A stretch of DNA of 64,000 nt, taken from positions 15,014,527 to 15,078,526 of the forward strand of contig CM042548.1 of the NCBI GenBank assembly GCA_023630585.1, given 5' to 3'. This document shows, piece after piece, positions 48,701 through 62,820 of this stretch (positions are counted from its first letter, which is position 1; each line of letters opens with the position of its first letter). The translations under genes were made by a program, and so were the position numbers. Under the pieces are notes generated by a model. That model was not told the DNA's origin, made no database searches, and worked only from the letters and a program-made list of their open reading frames with translations. Source of the stretch: Cranoglanis bouderius. Taxonomy: Eukaryota > Chordata > Actinopteri > Siluriformes > Cranoglanididae.

Positions 48701-50217
48701 ATACCCTGGACAGTAAATACTCTGGACAGTAAATACTCTGGATGATAAATACTATAGGCTACAAATACCTGGGACAGTAAATACTCTGGATTATAAATAA
48801 TGTGGGCAATAAATACCCTTTAGCTGTACTCCATAGATATAAATGAATTTGTAATGGTTTTTTTTTTTTTTTTTTTTTTTTTGGTTTGTTTGTTTTTGCA
48901 AGCAAAAAATTAATTTTCAGATGCTGTGATAAAAAATGTAAAATAAAAAATATATATACTGTATATATGTGTGTACTCGACGTCCTCAGGTCACTTTTCT
49001 GTGTGAACAAGCAGTATCTGTGTGCAGCGTATCCATACTCGTGTTTATCCGTGCTGCCTTGGTATATTTGTTAGCGACGTTACAAGACGCAGTTTTGTCT
49101 TCCTGGGAGACATGCGGTTTTAAATTACCAGCTTAATGTGAATGCTGGAAAGTGCGGCATTGTTTTGGGCTTATGACTCAAGTCCAGTTTCACACTGGTG
49201 TGTATTAAAGAAGTACAGAAGATTAGTATCTGGCTGGATGCGTAGGATGTTTTCATTGTTGGCATTAAAGGCTAATACTGCCAACTTAGCGACGGAGACT
49301 TAAAGAAATAAACCCTAAGCGAGTGCACAGACTTTAAAAAATGACACGCGTATTTATGAAGTGTATCATTTAACCATATTAAACAGAGAAACATTCATTC
49401 TTAACTTTTTCATTTCTAATAATCACAGTATATCCTGATATTCAACTCACACACCACAGCTATCATGTAAAATATTGTCTGAGAGTATATTTTAGATTTA
49501 GATCGTAATAAAGGTATCTTTAAAGTCGTTAAATATTGGCTACGATTTCAGCCATTTCCTCTGTTTGTTTAAAAGTATTTTTACTTTCGGGTTTAGAGAA
49601 ATTTCTATAGTTTTATTTCCTGTCCAAAAGTTTCACACTTTCACAATAATGTCAATTAATTCTGGCTTCTGTGATCTTTAAGAATAACACTAAAGGTCAT
49701 AGGTTAAGTTAGCTGAAATCACCTGAGAGAATGTTTGACCCATAAATGAGACGCGTCTTGAGATTTCCATCTTAATTCTTAAAATGATTTTGTTTGCAGT
49801 AGTTATGGAATACACCAAGACTTGTTTAATTGACATAAACAGAACTTGTTGCTAAACAAATATTATTACAAAGCGAATCTTTTTTTGCTAAGTGAATCTT
49901 TTTGCTAAGCGAATCTTTTTGGTTTCTGACTCGCAGCTTCACCATAGCGAGTGTAATGGAGGCTTATACAGCAAGCCATTCATCGAGTCGTTTGAAGAGA
50001 CCCCGATGCTGGTGGCCGTGCTCACGTATATGAGCTATGGTATCCTCACCATCTTCGGCTACCTGAGAGACTTCCTCCGCCAGTGGAAGATCGAAAAATG
50101 CCACATCGCTAGAGAAAGAGAGGAGCAAAAGGTAAAATTCATATTGGTTATAACAGTATTTCTGGAATTATACTGTATATTTATTATTATATTTTTTTAT
50201 CATAAAAACAATCATAT

Positions 50218-50302
<85 letters not shown>

Positions 50303-52221
50303 ATCTCTACACTTTCAAGGATTTTGTCCCACTTTATCAAGACTTTGAGAACTTCTACACCCGAAATTTATACATGAGGATCCGGGACAGCTGGAACAGG
50401 CCTATATGTAGCGTGCCCGGGGACAAGATGGACCTGATGGGGCGAGTGTCCCACGACTACAACTGGACCTTCAGGTGAGCAGCTCTGACCTCGGGGTTAA
50501 AGTTAAAGGAGGGATTTGTGATATTTGTTTTTAGAGCGCTCTACTGCTTGAATTGCAGTTGCAGTTGCAGTGATTTGCAGTTGAGGCTAATTTCTGGGCC
50601 AGAAATATATAAACATGAAGAAACTAGTTCATGCATGGAATTGTAGTTTTGCTGATGATATAATTGTTACAGGTCTAGAAAAGGGCTGGGGAATATGACC
50701 ATATGGATAATATCAATATTGTGGTAAATGATTATTGTGGATATCTTGACATCATCACAAATTATTACAAACTCTGATTCAAAGATTTTGCACAGAATCT
50801 TTACATTTGTAAAATGTTAATTTAAGTATAGAATTATTTCAAATAATTTAATTGAAATATTGTGGATATCTTGACATCATTTTTAAAAATTTGTAATATT
50901 TTATTTTTTTAAAACTACTACTACAAACTCTGATAAGAAGCAGCTGATTGGATGATAAAATTTTGTACTAAATCTTTAACTTTCTTTTACTTTTTTAAGG
51001 TAAAATGAAAATTTTTATTACAGACTTTACCTTTTTTTATTTTTTAAATAATTAAATAATTTTTTTTTTTTTTAAATGAATGCAACACTACTGTTTATTT
51101 AGCGGAAGGTTAGCAAACCTATGATATATAATAGAAGTGTATGTGAGTAGTGTGATACGATATTTTGTCGTAAAAATTTTACGTCTTATTATACAAACTA
51201 GAGGTTTTTAAAGGTACGGTATATCTTTGAAAGATACAAAACACCACCTGCTTATATTTATATTACTTTTTATATTTCGTACATTTAGAATTGACCCTTA
51301 TTGTTCGTTTTACCAAAAGTTTACCAAATTAATATTCACTGTAACTATCGACTGTAACTGTACGTTTTCTCTTAAATTTCAGTTAAAACCGTTTGAGCTT
51401 TAGCTTTACAAACCGCACCTTTAAGGCTAGTAAGCCTCAAGCACCTTTAAGGCATATCTAAAGACCTTTTCCGTTTCAGCCTTGGCGATAAGAGGCAGCA
51501 TAAATCACAGAGCAAATACAGACCCAGCTCAAGGTCGCTTTCAACTCACTCCATGCACGCTGAAAACTCAGACGTTTGCCGGAGCAGGGTGTGTGTACAT
51601 GCTGAGATTTGGTTTTCATAACACAGGGATTATCTCTCGCAGCTACACAGGCCAAGTGGTGAAAGACGTGATCAACATGGGCTCATATAATTACCTGGGC
51701 TTCGCCGAGAACAAGGGCTTGTGTGCCGACGCGGCGGCGGACGTCACACTGAAGCACGGCGTCGGCGTGAGCAGCACCAGGCAGGAGATGGGTGTGTGTT
51801 CGTTTATCTCGACACCATGAATTATTACAACACGCTGAAGTGATTTGCTTTTTGTGGTGCTGCTGTGGGCTGCTAGTTCTCAGAAAAACACACGCACACA
51901 CCCTGTAGTAGGTGTTTATACTGCAGGAAGTGGTCTTGTGGTTTGTCTTGGCTGACTGCACCGTGTTTTTTTGTTTAGGTAACCTGGACAGACATGAGGA
52001 ATTGGAGACGCTGGTAGCGAGGTTCCTGGGCGTGGAGTCGGCCATGGCGTTCGGGATGGGTTTCGCAACCAATTCCATGAACATTCCAGCACTGACTGGC
52101 AAGGTGCAGAGTGTACATCTGTCCTAAATCACAGTTGAATTTGAAATAAATTTACTTCTTAAGTGATGAATTATCTTAAATTTGCACTTTTGAATTTAGA
52201 TTTTTGGCTAATCTTAATTTA

Positions 52222-52260
<39 letters not shown>

Positions 52261-55200
52261 TTAATCATAATTTTCTTAAATTCTCGCGATTGCTTTTGTT
52301 CACGCTGGATTTTAAAGGCCCTTTCACACTGAGCACGACGCAATAAAGCGAAGCGAGTGGTGCTTTCACACCAAATGCGAAATGATTGATCGCCTTCGGC
52401 TAATTCACGCCTGCACGATAGGTGGCGCTGACCGAGAATGCATTTTACGTCTGCACACTAGGTGGCGCAACCCACTATTCAGCTGATCAGCCTATCGTCT
52501 TTGACCACTGAGAAGAAGAATCACTTAAATTTTGGCGCAGAGCACCACAAGGCACACAAACTATTAAGAAGCACAGAAAAAGAAAGAAAATGGATTTCTC
52601 TACCAACAGCAGCAGCGAGGACTAGTTTGTTGTTTTATTAAATGAGGAAAGGAAAAGAAAAAGACAGCGTTATTGGGTACCCGTTTATTTGTGCAAGATA
52701 AATAAAATAAAATAATAATTTAAAAAAAGTTTTTAAAATCTAAAAGTATAAAAGATATGTATGTGTGTATATATATAGATGAAAGAACAATAAGAATTAT
52801 AAGAATAAAGAGAATTACAATTATATACTATATCTAAGAAATAATATACATACACACACAACATATAAATATAAATTGCAAATGCAAAAGATTAAAACAT
52901 CACAAAAATAGACTAAAAAACAACTGCTTTTTCAAGCGCTTCTCTTCCAGTATACTTTTGTTCAGTGTTTACACTAGTTTTCAGAACAGCTTTTTATGCT
53001 ATAGCGCCACCAGTCTCGCCCTTTTGTGCAACAGCAGCGGCTCCGGGCACATGATCTAAAGCTCAAATCTAATTGGACGGCCCGTTTCATCGCAGGGCGA
53101 CGGGGAAAAAATCGACACGCTGAGAAAAAAAACTCACTTTGTCGCGTTGCGATTGATCGCACCTGGTGTGAAGTGCTCCATAGGGATCTATTATATCAAT
53201 TCAAGAGTGTCATCACGTCGAACATTCACGTCGCTTAATCGCGCTCGGTGTGAAAGGTCCTTAAAACTTATTTTTCCACAGTTTCCACCAAACAAAATTC
53301 GACCAAATTAGTTTATTTTCAGTAGAGAGTTGCATGAGGAATGGTGACAAGCACCACTTCTCTATGAACGTAATTTTATCTTTTAAATTTTTATTTATTT
53401 ATTTATTTATTTATTTACTTACTTATTTATTTATTTTTAATTTATTTTCCTTCGGATGCAAAAAATTCCACCTGTGACTAGACAAGATGCAACCCTGCAT
53501 CTAGAAGTCATATGTTTCAGTTCATGAGAAATGAGTTAACAGCATTTTTTACCTTGTAAATCCTAAGTTCAATGTCTCTGCACGTTTTATTACATTGTAA
53601 AATGAATATTCTGAAGTTCTGTCTGTGTAAAGAGCTGTTCTGAGACCACATGATTGACATTCTAACTACCAAAACCTCGACGTGATTAAGTTTACATGTA
53701 CAACTTTAACTTCAAAATTTACATGATGTAATTTCTAAGAACCTGCAGGGACAAACTCGACAGTGATTGTATTTGTACGTAATTGTTATCATACAGTGGG
53801 GGGAAAAAAGTATTTGATCCCCTGCTGATTTTGTACGTTTGCCCACTGACAAAGAAATGATCAGTCTATAATTTTAATGGTAGGTGTATTTTAACAGTGA
53901 GAGACAGAATAACAACAAAAAAAATCCAGAAAAACACATTTCAAAAAAGTTATAAATTGATTTGCATTTTAATGAGGGAAATAAGTATTTGATCTCCTAT
54001 CAATCAGCAAGATTTCTGGCTCCCAGGTGTCTTTTACACAGGTAATGAGCTGAGATTAGGAGCACTCTCTTAAATGGAGTGCTCCTAATCTCAGTTTGTT
54101 ACCTGTAAAAAGACACCTGTCCACAGAAGCAATCAATCAATCATATTCCAAACTCTCCACCATGGCCAAGACCAAAGAGCTGTCCAAGGATGTCAGGGAC
54201 AAGATTGTAGACCTACACAAGGCTGGAATGGGCTACAAGACCATCGCCAAGCAGCTTGGTGAGAAGGTGACAACAGTTGGTGCGATTATTCGCAAATGGA
54301 AGAAACTGTCAGTCTCCCTCGGTCTGGGGCTCCATGCAAGATCTCACCTCGTGGAGTTTCAGTGATCATGAGAACGGTGAGGAATCAGCCCAGAACTACA
54401 TGGGAGGATCTTGTTAATGATCTCAAGGCAGCTGGGACCATAGTCACCAAGAAAACAATTGGTAACACACTACGCCGTGAAGGACTGAAATCCTGCAGCG
54501 CCCGCAAGGTCCCCCTGCTCAAGAAAGCACATGTACAGGCCCGTCTGAAGTTTGCCTGAATGATTCAGAGGAGAACTGGGTGAAAGTGTTGTGGTCAGGT
54601 GTGGTCAGATCTCTTTGGCATCAACTCAACTCGCCGTGTTTGGAGAAGGAGGAATGTTGCCTATGACCCCAAGTCATAACACCATCCCCACCATCAAACA
54701 TGGAGGTGGGAACATTATGCTTTGGGGGTGTTTTTCTGCTAAGGGGACAGGACAACTGCACCACATCAAAGGGATGCTGGACTGGGCCATGTACAATCAA
54801 ATCTTGGGTGAGAACCTCCTTCCCTCAGCTAGGGCATAGAAAATGACCTTAATGACTTGGAGAGGATCTGCAAAGAAGAGTGGGACAAAATCCCTCCTGA
54901 GATGTGTGCAAACCTGGTGGCCAACTACAAGATACGTCTGACCTCTGTGATTGCCAGCAAGGGTTTTGCCACCAAGTACTAAGTCGAAGGGGTCAAATAC
55001 TTATTTCCCTCATTAAAATGCAAATCAATTTATAACTTTTTTGAAATGCGTTTTTCTGGATTTTTTTTTGTTGTTATTCTGTCTCTCACTGTTAAAATAC
55101 ACCTACCATTAAAATTATAGACCGCTCATTTCTTTGTCAGTGGGCAAATGTACAAAATCAGCAGGGGATCAAGTACTTTTCCCCCCACTGTATTTCAGCA

Positions 55201-58200
55201 GCCACTAAGCGACAGCTTAAACTGATAATAAACTTAGCTACTTAATGTTGAGCTACAGTAGCATACAAAGGAGCATCATTATGGAGAAATTCAACAATAT
55301 CTGCAGAACAGAAAAAGTTCAAACCGGAGTAAAAGCTAGCTAACATGTTGGATTTTTTTTTTTCCTTGCTACAATTTATTTTGAAGTCAAATTAGCTCTT
55401 GAACTACTTGCTACTATTGACATACTTTTTTCACACGCGAGCTGTTTTCCCCTCTACTGATATCCAAATTGCTGTTTGTTTCACTCCAGGCTGCTCCCTG
55501 AACATCTCGTCATGCTTCTGTTCGTCTTTTCAGACTGGCTAATCAACCTGACGGGCGTTTGCCTGGGCGGGTCTCTCTCACCTGCCAGCACACGATCGAT
55601 GTGGCGTAAAAACTCTTAACTATGTCGTTTCTCATGGACGAGGCAGAAATTGTGACGTTCTCACAACTGTGGTATCTTAATTTAAGTCAGCTAAGTTACC
55701 TTAAATTGGCTGTATTGTGGAAGTTTCCTGTATCGTGGTGGTTTTTGTTCTATAAGGATTTGCAGGACGATCATTTACGCGATGATCGACAAGATCCATG
55801 GCTTTAATCCAAAACAAACCGTAAGTCCTGCATCTGGATGTGATGAGCAATTTTTTTCGCACTTTCTTTTCCTACGAACCCAGGTGTTAAATTATTAAAT
55901 ATTAATAGAAAACTACAATCATGAATTTGTAGCATAAGCAAATAGAGAGCGAGAGCTTCTAACTACGCAAAATGGCTGCCGCATGCATCCTGTAGTGATT
56001 TAGCTCTGGCAGTTTTTTCTGCACGATGCAATACCAGTGTAACCAGTGGGGGCGCTGTAGCAACAACAGAATGTGAGAAACATCTCTGTTTTCAGGATAA
56101 GATTGATTTAATGTATTAACGCTGCCGCTTTTTCAACTATCTTTGCATGATAAACAATAAAGTAGCCTTCTGTACCTTCATCATGCTCCATAAATCGGAA
56201 TTCAAGGAAGATACGGTATATATTAGCTGTATTCAGAGCTTTTAAAGAGCTTATATAAGTTACTGAGCGCTACACTAACTCAAAACATAACAAGTACAAA
56301 TAGAACAATTTGTACATCAAAGACAACAGTGTCCATAACCAGGGAATAAAGGTAATACGGTAAATAAAATAATACTCTCGAGTCCTACAGTTAAGTAAAT
56401 CTCCTGTTGATAAATTATACACTTAAATCTAGAAAAAAAAAAAAGCTTAAATCTAGCTAGAACCCTTGTGTTTTAGGGTGTTCCAAGACATGTTTAAGGA
56501 ACCATTAGATGCTTTTTTTTTTTTTCCTCAGAGTTTACTATAAACTCTGCTCTGAAACACCATCCTTGCCTCACACTTGAATATTTTGCTCCTCCACATC
56601 TTCATATTCATGTCATTTGCTTATGAATATTCATGCCTAGTGAAAGCAGGAATTTATTTATAGAAGTTTATTAGAAATGCTTTTGAAGAAAAAAAATTAA
56701 GTTCAGAAAGAACACAAAATGCTCGAAAACAATATGATTCAGTACATCCGAGACATGTGTTTGCAAATCAGTGAAATTCCACTACTTCCCTTTTCCTCAC
56801 ACACACTGACACACAACGTACTTTTTAGTTCCTCTTGTTGCAAAAATGAATGACTGTTGTGCAATTCTGAGGATGGAAACCGATTTCACCTCAAACTGAA
56901 ACTATGACTTTTGGAAAGAGTGCCATGACGGCTATTTATCCTCCCACGAGGCTGCGTTTACCATACAAACCAGTCTGCTGTGTCACCTGAGCCGTTCTGT
57001 CACCTCCCATCTGACATTGTGTTTTCTTTTGTGTGCGTGCAGGGGTGTCTGATTCTGAGCGACGAACTGAACCACGCCTCTCTAGTTTTGGGGGCACGCT
57101 TATCTGGCTCCACCATCCGGGTTTTCAAGCACAACAGTGAGTATACACAAACGTTATATTCCGAGTACCAGAACAAATGAAAACCACAAACTGCCCCCCC
57201 CATTATTTCAGTACCAAAGTTTCTAGTGGTACCTGTTTCAAACCTGTTTAAACTTGATAAAACCAATAAAAACGAATGGTTCTGAGGGGTGGGTGGGGCT
57301 AGCTGCTCTGGTTGTTGCCGATTGGTTACATGTACCACATCACACAACAACAACAACAACAACAAAAAAAGTTACACAACATTGTGTGAGACTATCCTGG
57401 GAAACATCTTTTCAAACAACATTTGAACATTTTTTTTTTTTTTTTTTCCTTTTTCTTCTTTAATTATTTTGCTTTCATGAAACTTTGTCACACTGATGTT
57501 ACTGATGTTCTGGCGTGATTTCGGACGGGACGTTGCAGAGCCCGGAGGTGAACATGGTGTTAAAACCTCCCAGATGCTGCTGTATACATTGTATCCTCGA
57601 TCCCAAGAAAACCCCGGTTATGCAGTTATAACAAAGGCTCTGTTGATGGACATGAGCTTCCCTGCTGCGCATGCTCAGTTACAGAATCAATGATTTCGGC
57701 TGCCAGCTCGTCCACTCATCCAAGTGTGTTTTAAGAAGTTGTACAGCCTTAAATCTGTGTAACGTGATACACGTAACGTGATACACATTTATTTATTTAT
57801 TTTCGTTGTTAACCGTGTAGCTTAAAAGTGCTGAAACGTAATTTGTAGATTGTGCTTGGTTGTTAAGTGAAGTGAAGTTTAACATAGTTTGCTGTTGTTT
57901 ATTAGCACTTAGCTGTGCTAATAAAACTGCCTCAAAATTGCTTTAATAACAGAAACCGTGACTAGTCGACTAGTAAAAATGATATCGTACAACCCTTAGC
58001 AAAAATACAGCTTAGCTAAGCTCAGCCCTAATGATCAGAAGAAGTACTTTTATTTTCTGATCGTGTAAAGTAGAACTTGCTAAGATATTTAATGTGTCTT
58101 AACAATTTCATATTTTCAACAACAATCTGAAGGAATGAAAATCATTTTAATTTCTTTATACTGTGGGTGGTTGTTGTTGTTGTTGTTGTTGTTGTTGTCG

Positions 58201-61200
58201 ATGACGACGACGACCAAATGCGAATACTCCTTCATCAATGAGTCATTTCATCAGTAAGTTTGTTGCAGTCAAATAACCAAACACCCGGGTGATTAAACGT
58301 AGGTATGGTTTAAAGCCATGTACTATTTTTAACTTAATAATCCCACTCTTGCATACCATAATGCTGAAACAGCCAGTCTTACGATTTTAGTTTGACCTTT
58401 ACAGACTCTCAATTTGGTGGAAACTGAACTAGAACTAGTATTAGAAGTTCTTTTGGTTCCTGTTTGGGTCAAAAAAAGGATTAAATGAAGCTCTAGAAAG
58501 TTCAACAGCTTCTTGTGTAGCCTTATTATCACATGATCAAAATAAAAAATCATTTCCTCCATTGAGGGCATTTTTAACATGTACCTGAGCATTCTCGTTA
58601 ATTATTTATTTTTGCAGTGCATTTTATGACACGCACATGCTTACACACACACACACACACACACACCCACCTCTTACTCACCTCACAGCTCTCGCCTGTT
58701 GTCACGCTGGCCTACGGATAGTTTCCTTGGACGAGCTCCAATGTACACAAAAGGACATCCACCCAATTTAATGATGATTGAACACACAATGCTGTAGTTC
58801 AGTATTGTTTATTATTTCAATACAGGTCACAGAGTAGCGTCGAGGTTTTTCTAGGTAAAGTTGCTGGAGTCGGCCTTAACCATCTATCTCTTTGAAGAAA
58901 TGGTTACAAAAAGGAGTTTTGTCGCTCGAAAAGTCACCCCGTCATGATTATTTGTTAGCCGCATTACTCTAAATGAAACACTTAAACTGTCAATTTGCAC
59001 AATGGCACTAGGGAATTGTAAATCGGGCTTCTAAATGAATGAAAAACTTGAGGAGAATGTGTAATACGCTGTGCGCATAATGACATCACTTCTGTTTGTG
59101 AAGTCCCTGCAGTCTCCTTGTTACAAGTCAGTCTATTGACCCTAAAGTTGTTAAAGTTGATAATGACTCGCACTGCTGTGTTTATTTGATGTGAAGGTCA
59201 GAAGCGTTTATCTGAGGCTGGACAGATATTTACATTTATTCATTTAGCAGACGCTTTTATCCAAAGCAACTTACAAATGAAGAAATACAGGCAAAATATT
59301 TAACAACTCAAAGGGAGCTCTTCTGTACTAAACATGGATGACTGTTAGTCATCTTATCACCATACCGACCACTGTCGCAATAAAAGTGCCTCTTTAGTAG
59401 TCTTTAATAGCTGTAAGTACTCTCTGTGAACGGAAACGGCTAAAGATTTGGTAAAACAGGTGACTTAAGGCAAGTTGCTTGCAAGTATGTAAGGGATAAA
59501 ACACTCTGTTTAGTGCTGTTATAGGAAAATAATCAACGAGTGGAATTACTATTACCACCAGTTAATTAGTTTCCTATAACAACCACATCCTGTAGAGTTT
59601 TATTCCTTTTATACCACATCAAGGTGCAAGGTTTTCATTCATTAACAAGTGACACATTGCACTTTTTATCCATTTATAGTTACAGTTGTGGAACAGTTCC
59701 TGTTGTTATCGCTTATGCTATAGCAGCTATAAACATTTGTTCCCTCTCCATACTCTCTTTTTCTAATCTCTTTTGAATATAATAAGACGCGACTTGATAA
59801 TAAGAAGCAAAACTTTTGACTGTTACGAAGCTTTGACCCTGGAGACTCCTTCCGTAAATATATATTTTAAAAATGTCTCCCTACACAAACCACCACCATA
59901 TCACCAATTACGCACGTTTTAAATCCATCATACAAGCCCACATGTACGATGTTTTTGCCATTAGCGTATTAGAACGAGCGCATTACTTTAAACCTGTGGT
60001 TTGCCTTGAGGCTGCTGTTATATTACAGAAAATTAATTATATCAACAACACTGTGGTTAAAAAGTAGTTGATCGGCTTTGACTGAAAAGAAGGCAGTGCA
60101 GAGCTACAGAGTTTAAACTACGCGATACTGAGGGTGTGGGTGGGCAGGTAGGGGGGAAAAGGTCAGAGACAGGAAGAAGCAAGGGCCTTTTAAGTGCAGG
60201 GAAGAATTTTAAAGAGTATGCATTGTTTTATGGCAACTAAACGTCTGATTCAGTGCTGATATGCGAGAGAGGGCGTACAACTGTATGTTGACCTCTCTGT
60301 ATTGAATAAAGAGACCTGGTCCTGATTGCAGTCAAAGATGCGAATGAGAGATTCAACAGGCGAATGAGACAAACATATCCTGCATTTGTGCAATATTTCT
60401 GAGGAAAAACAAAGAGTCAAAGGATATATAAGGACATAACAAGATGATGTGGCAGTGTGTAGAGTTTTAGATTGAATTTTATTCATACAAATCAGTTTTG
60501 AACACTCGTAATCTAAAATACCCTCCAGGTCTTAATTTCTATTAGACTTAACACTGTTAATGATTTAAGATTGAAACGACACAAGATATAAACAGAGAAA
60601 GTGCAGAAATTATTAAAAAGAAGTAGCCCTTGAATTGTGCCTTGAGGAATCCCTGATGTAATGGCGAAGATTGTAGAGGTGTACCTAAAGAGGTTAATAT
60701 AATGTTTAATATTTGTCCATCTGCTCTCATTTCTAGTAAAATGAGAATGTTAAATGCAACAATTCATAATAAAATATAGGGGAATATGTGACGATGTGAA
60801 ATATTTATATATTATACTTGTCCTAGGAATGTATATCTAAAGAAGATATTCAGCAAGAGGAAGTGATCCTAAAATTAAAGAAACGGCTGTTAATTATCTA
60901 AATATAAGCCTTCAGGATATTTATAATATATCTTTAGCATGTGAGTGGGACAGTAAATGCGTCTTGGTATTTTGCGGGAATCAAAAATGGCCTTAAAGAT
61001 ATGGCGCACATCTGGTCCACATCTGCCACACAGCGTATAGATCTCCAGTTTTTGTGTGTTGTAATTTCCTCTTATATTAAAGTTTACGAACCCAGTGTAG
61101 CCTGTAATTGTGGGAGTTTTCCACTCCCGTGCTCAAGGCCGTTTCAGGTCAGCGTATCGTTCATGAGCCTGCTAAATATTTTACCCTGAATATTATTAGG

Positions 61201-62756
61201 TCACTGTTACTGTTTAATGAATTTCTGAATATTTGAGTGGGTTTTTATGGGCGACACTGTTTTGCTTGTCGCAGACATGCAGAGCCTGGAGAAGCTGCTC
61301 AGAGACGCTATAGTGCATGGCCAGCCCAGAACCCACCGGCCCTGGAAGAAGATTCTCATACTGGTGGAGGGGATCTATAGGTATATGAGCTTTTTATCTC
61401 GTGCTCTGTATGTAAATCGTAGGACAAATTCTCGAGGTGTTTAATTGCACAAATTTTTTTTTGTTTGTTTCTTTTCACTGTTCTATATGTATTTTCTAAA
61501 CATGATTCTAAGGGAATGCATTAGACATGGTTTCACTGAGGTTTGAGATTTGACCTTTTGATGAACTAAAGAGTTCCAGTATTCTCCAGAATGAGAACTG
61601 TGCAGTTCAGGAATGTGTTCCTCCTTTGCCTTCCAAACACATTCAGAACCTTATGATGAACTAAAGAGTTCCAGTTCTCTAAAGAACAAGAACTACCCAG
61701 TTCCAGTATTCTAAAGAATGAGAACTACATATTTCCAGGACGGGTTCCTCCTTTGCCTTCCAAACACATTCAGAACCTTATGTTGAACAAAAGAGTTCCA
61801 ATACTCTAATGAACGAGAACTATGCAGTTCCGGGTCAATTTCCTCATTTTCAATCCCAACACATTCAGAACCTTTTGTGTTCTGAACTAAAGAGTTCCAG
61901 TATTCTAAAGAAGGAGAACTACACAGTTGTTAACATTAATGTAGTTTTTTTTGTTGTTGTTTGTTTGGGTTTTTTTTTAAATTAGAGTCCACTATCCACT
62001 GAGGATAACTGCTTGCAAAAATTCAGGTGCCTTTCACATTGTTAAACCATCATTACATCATGTAGGCTCAAAAACAGCACCTAATCGTAATGCTAATCGT
62101 GCCGAGAGATGCTTTACATTGCACATTTGAGGTATTTTGGTGTTACCACATTTAAACATTTGACATGTCGTTGGAATTAAGTGGTCATCCTTTGGGGGCA
62201 ATTCAGTGCTTGGACCCCTAGACACTTATCTGGGTTATTTGGAAATGCATTGTTTCCACAAATACTAAATAAAAATGGCTGGTTATTCTGCGAAAATTTT
62301 AAAAGTTGAATATAGTATATGTAACTCCACCCATTTCCTCAGCATGGAGGGCTCCATCGTGCGCCTGCCTGAAATCATCGCCCTGAAGAAGAAGTATAAA
62401 GCCTACCTGTACATGGACGAGGCTCACAGCATCGGCGCTCTGGGTTCCCGGGGTAGGGGCGTGGTCGACTACTTCAACCTTGACCCCGCAGACGTGGACA
62501 TCATGATGGGAACATTCACCAAGAGCTTCGGAGCAGCGGGGGGTTACATCGGCGGGAGAAAGGTAGTGTCTGTGTTTTAGGAATGTAGGGAGCATCGTAG
62601 TCGTAATTGTAGCTTTCGAGAACTGATTTTATTTTTCAAACTATATTTATTTTGTAATTCAGTACTAGTGTTAAGAGGACACAGCAGTGTGTTAGCAGCG
62701 TTTGTGAATATAGAATGTTGTGTTGGAATATTGTGTCACATATTTCCTGACACTCA

Positions 62757-62820
<64 letters not shown>

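Noticed and set aside
43498..48820. CRISPR-like regular array
   Set aside because: There are no spacers; the units are contiguous, degenerate 16-bp repeats in a vertebrate intron.
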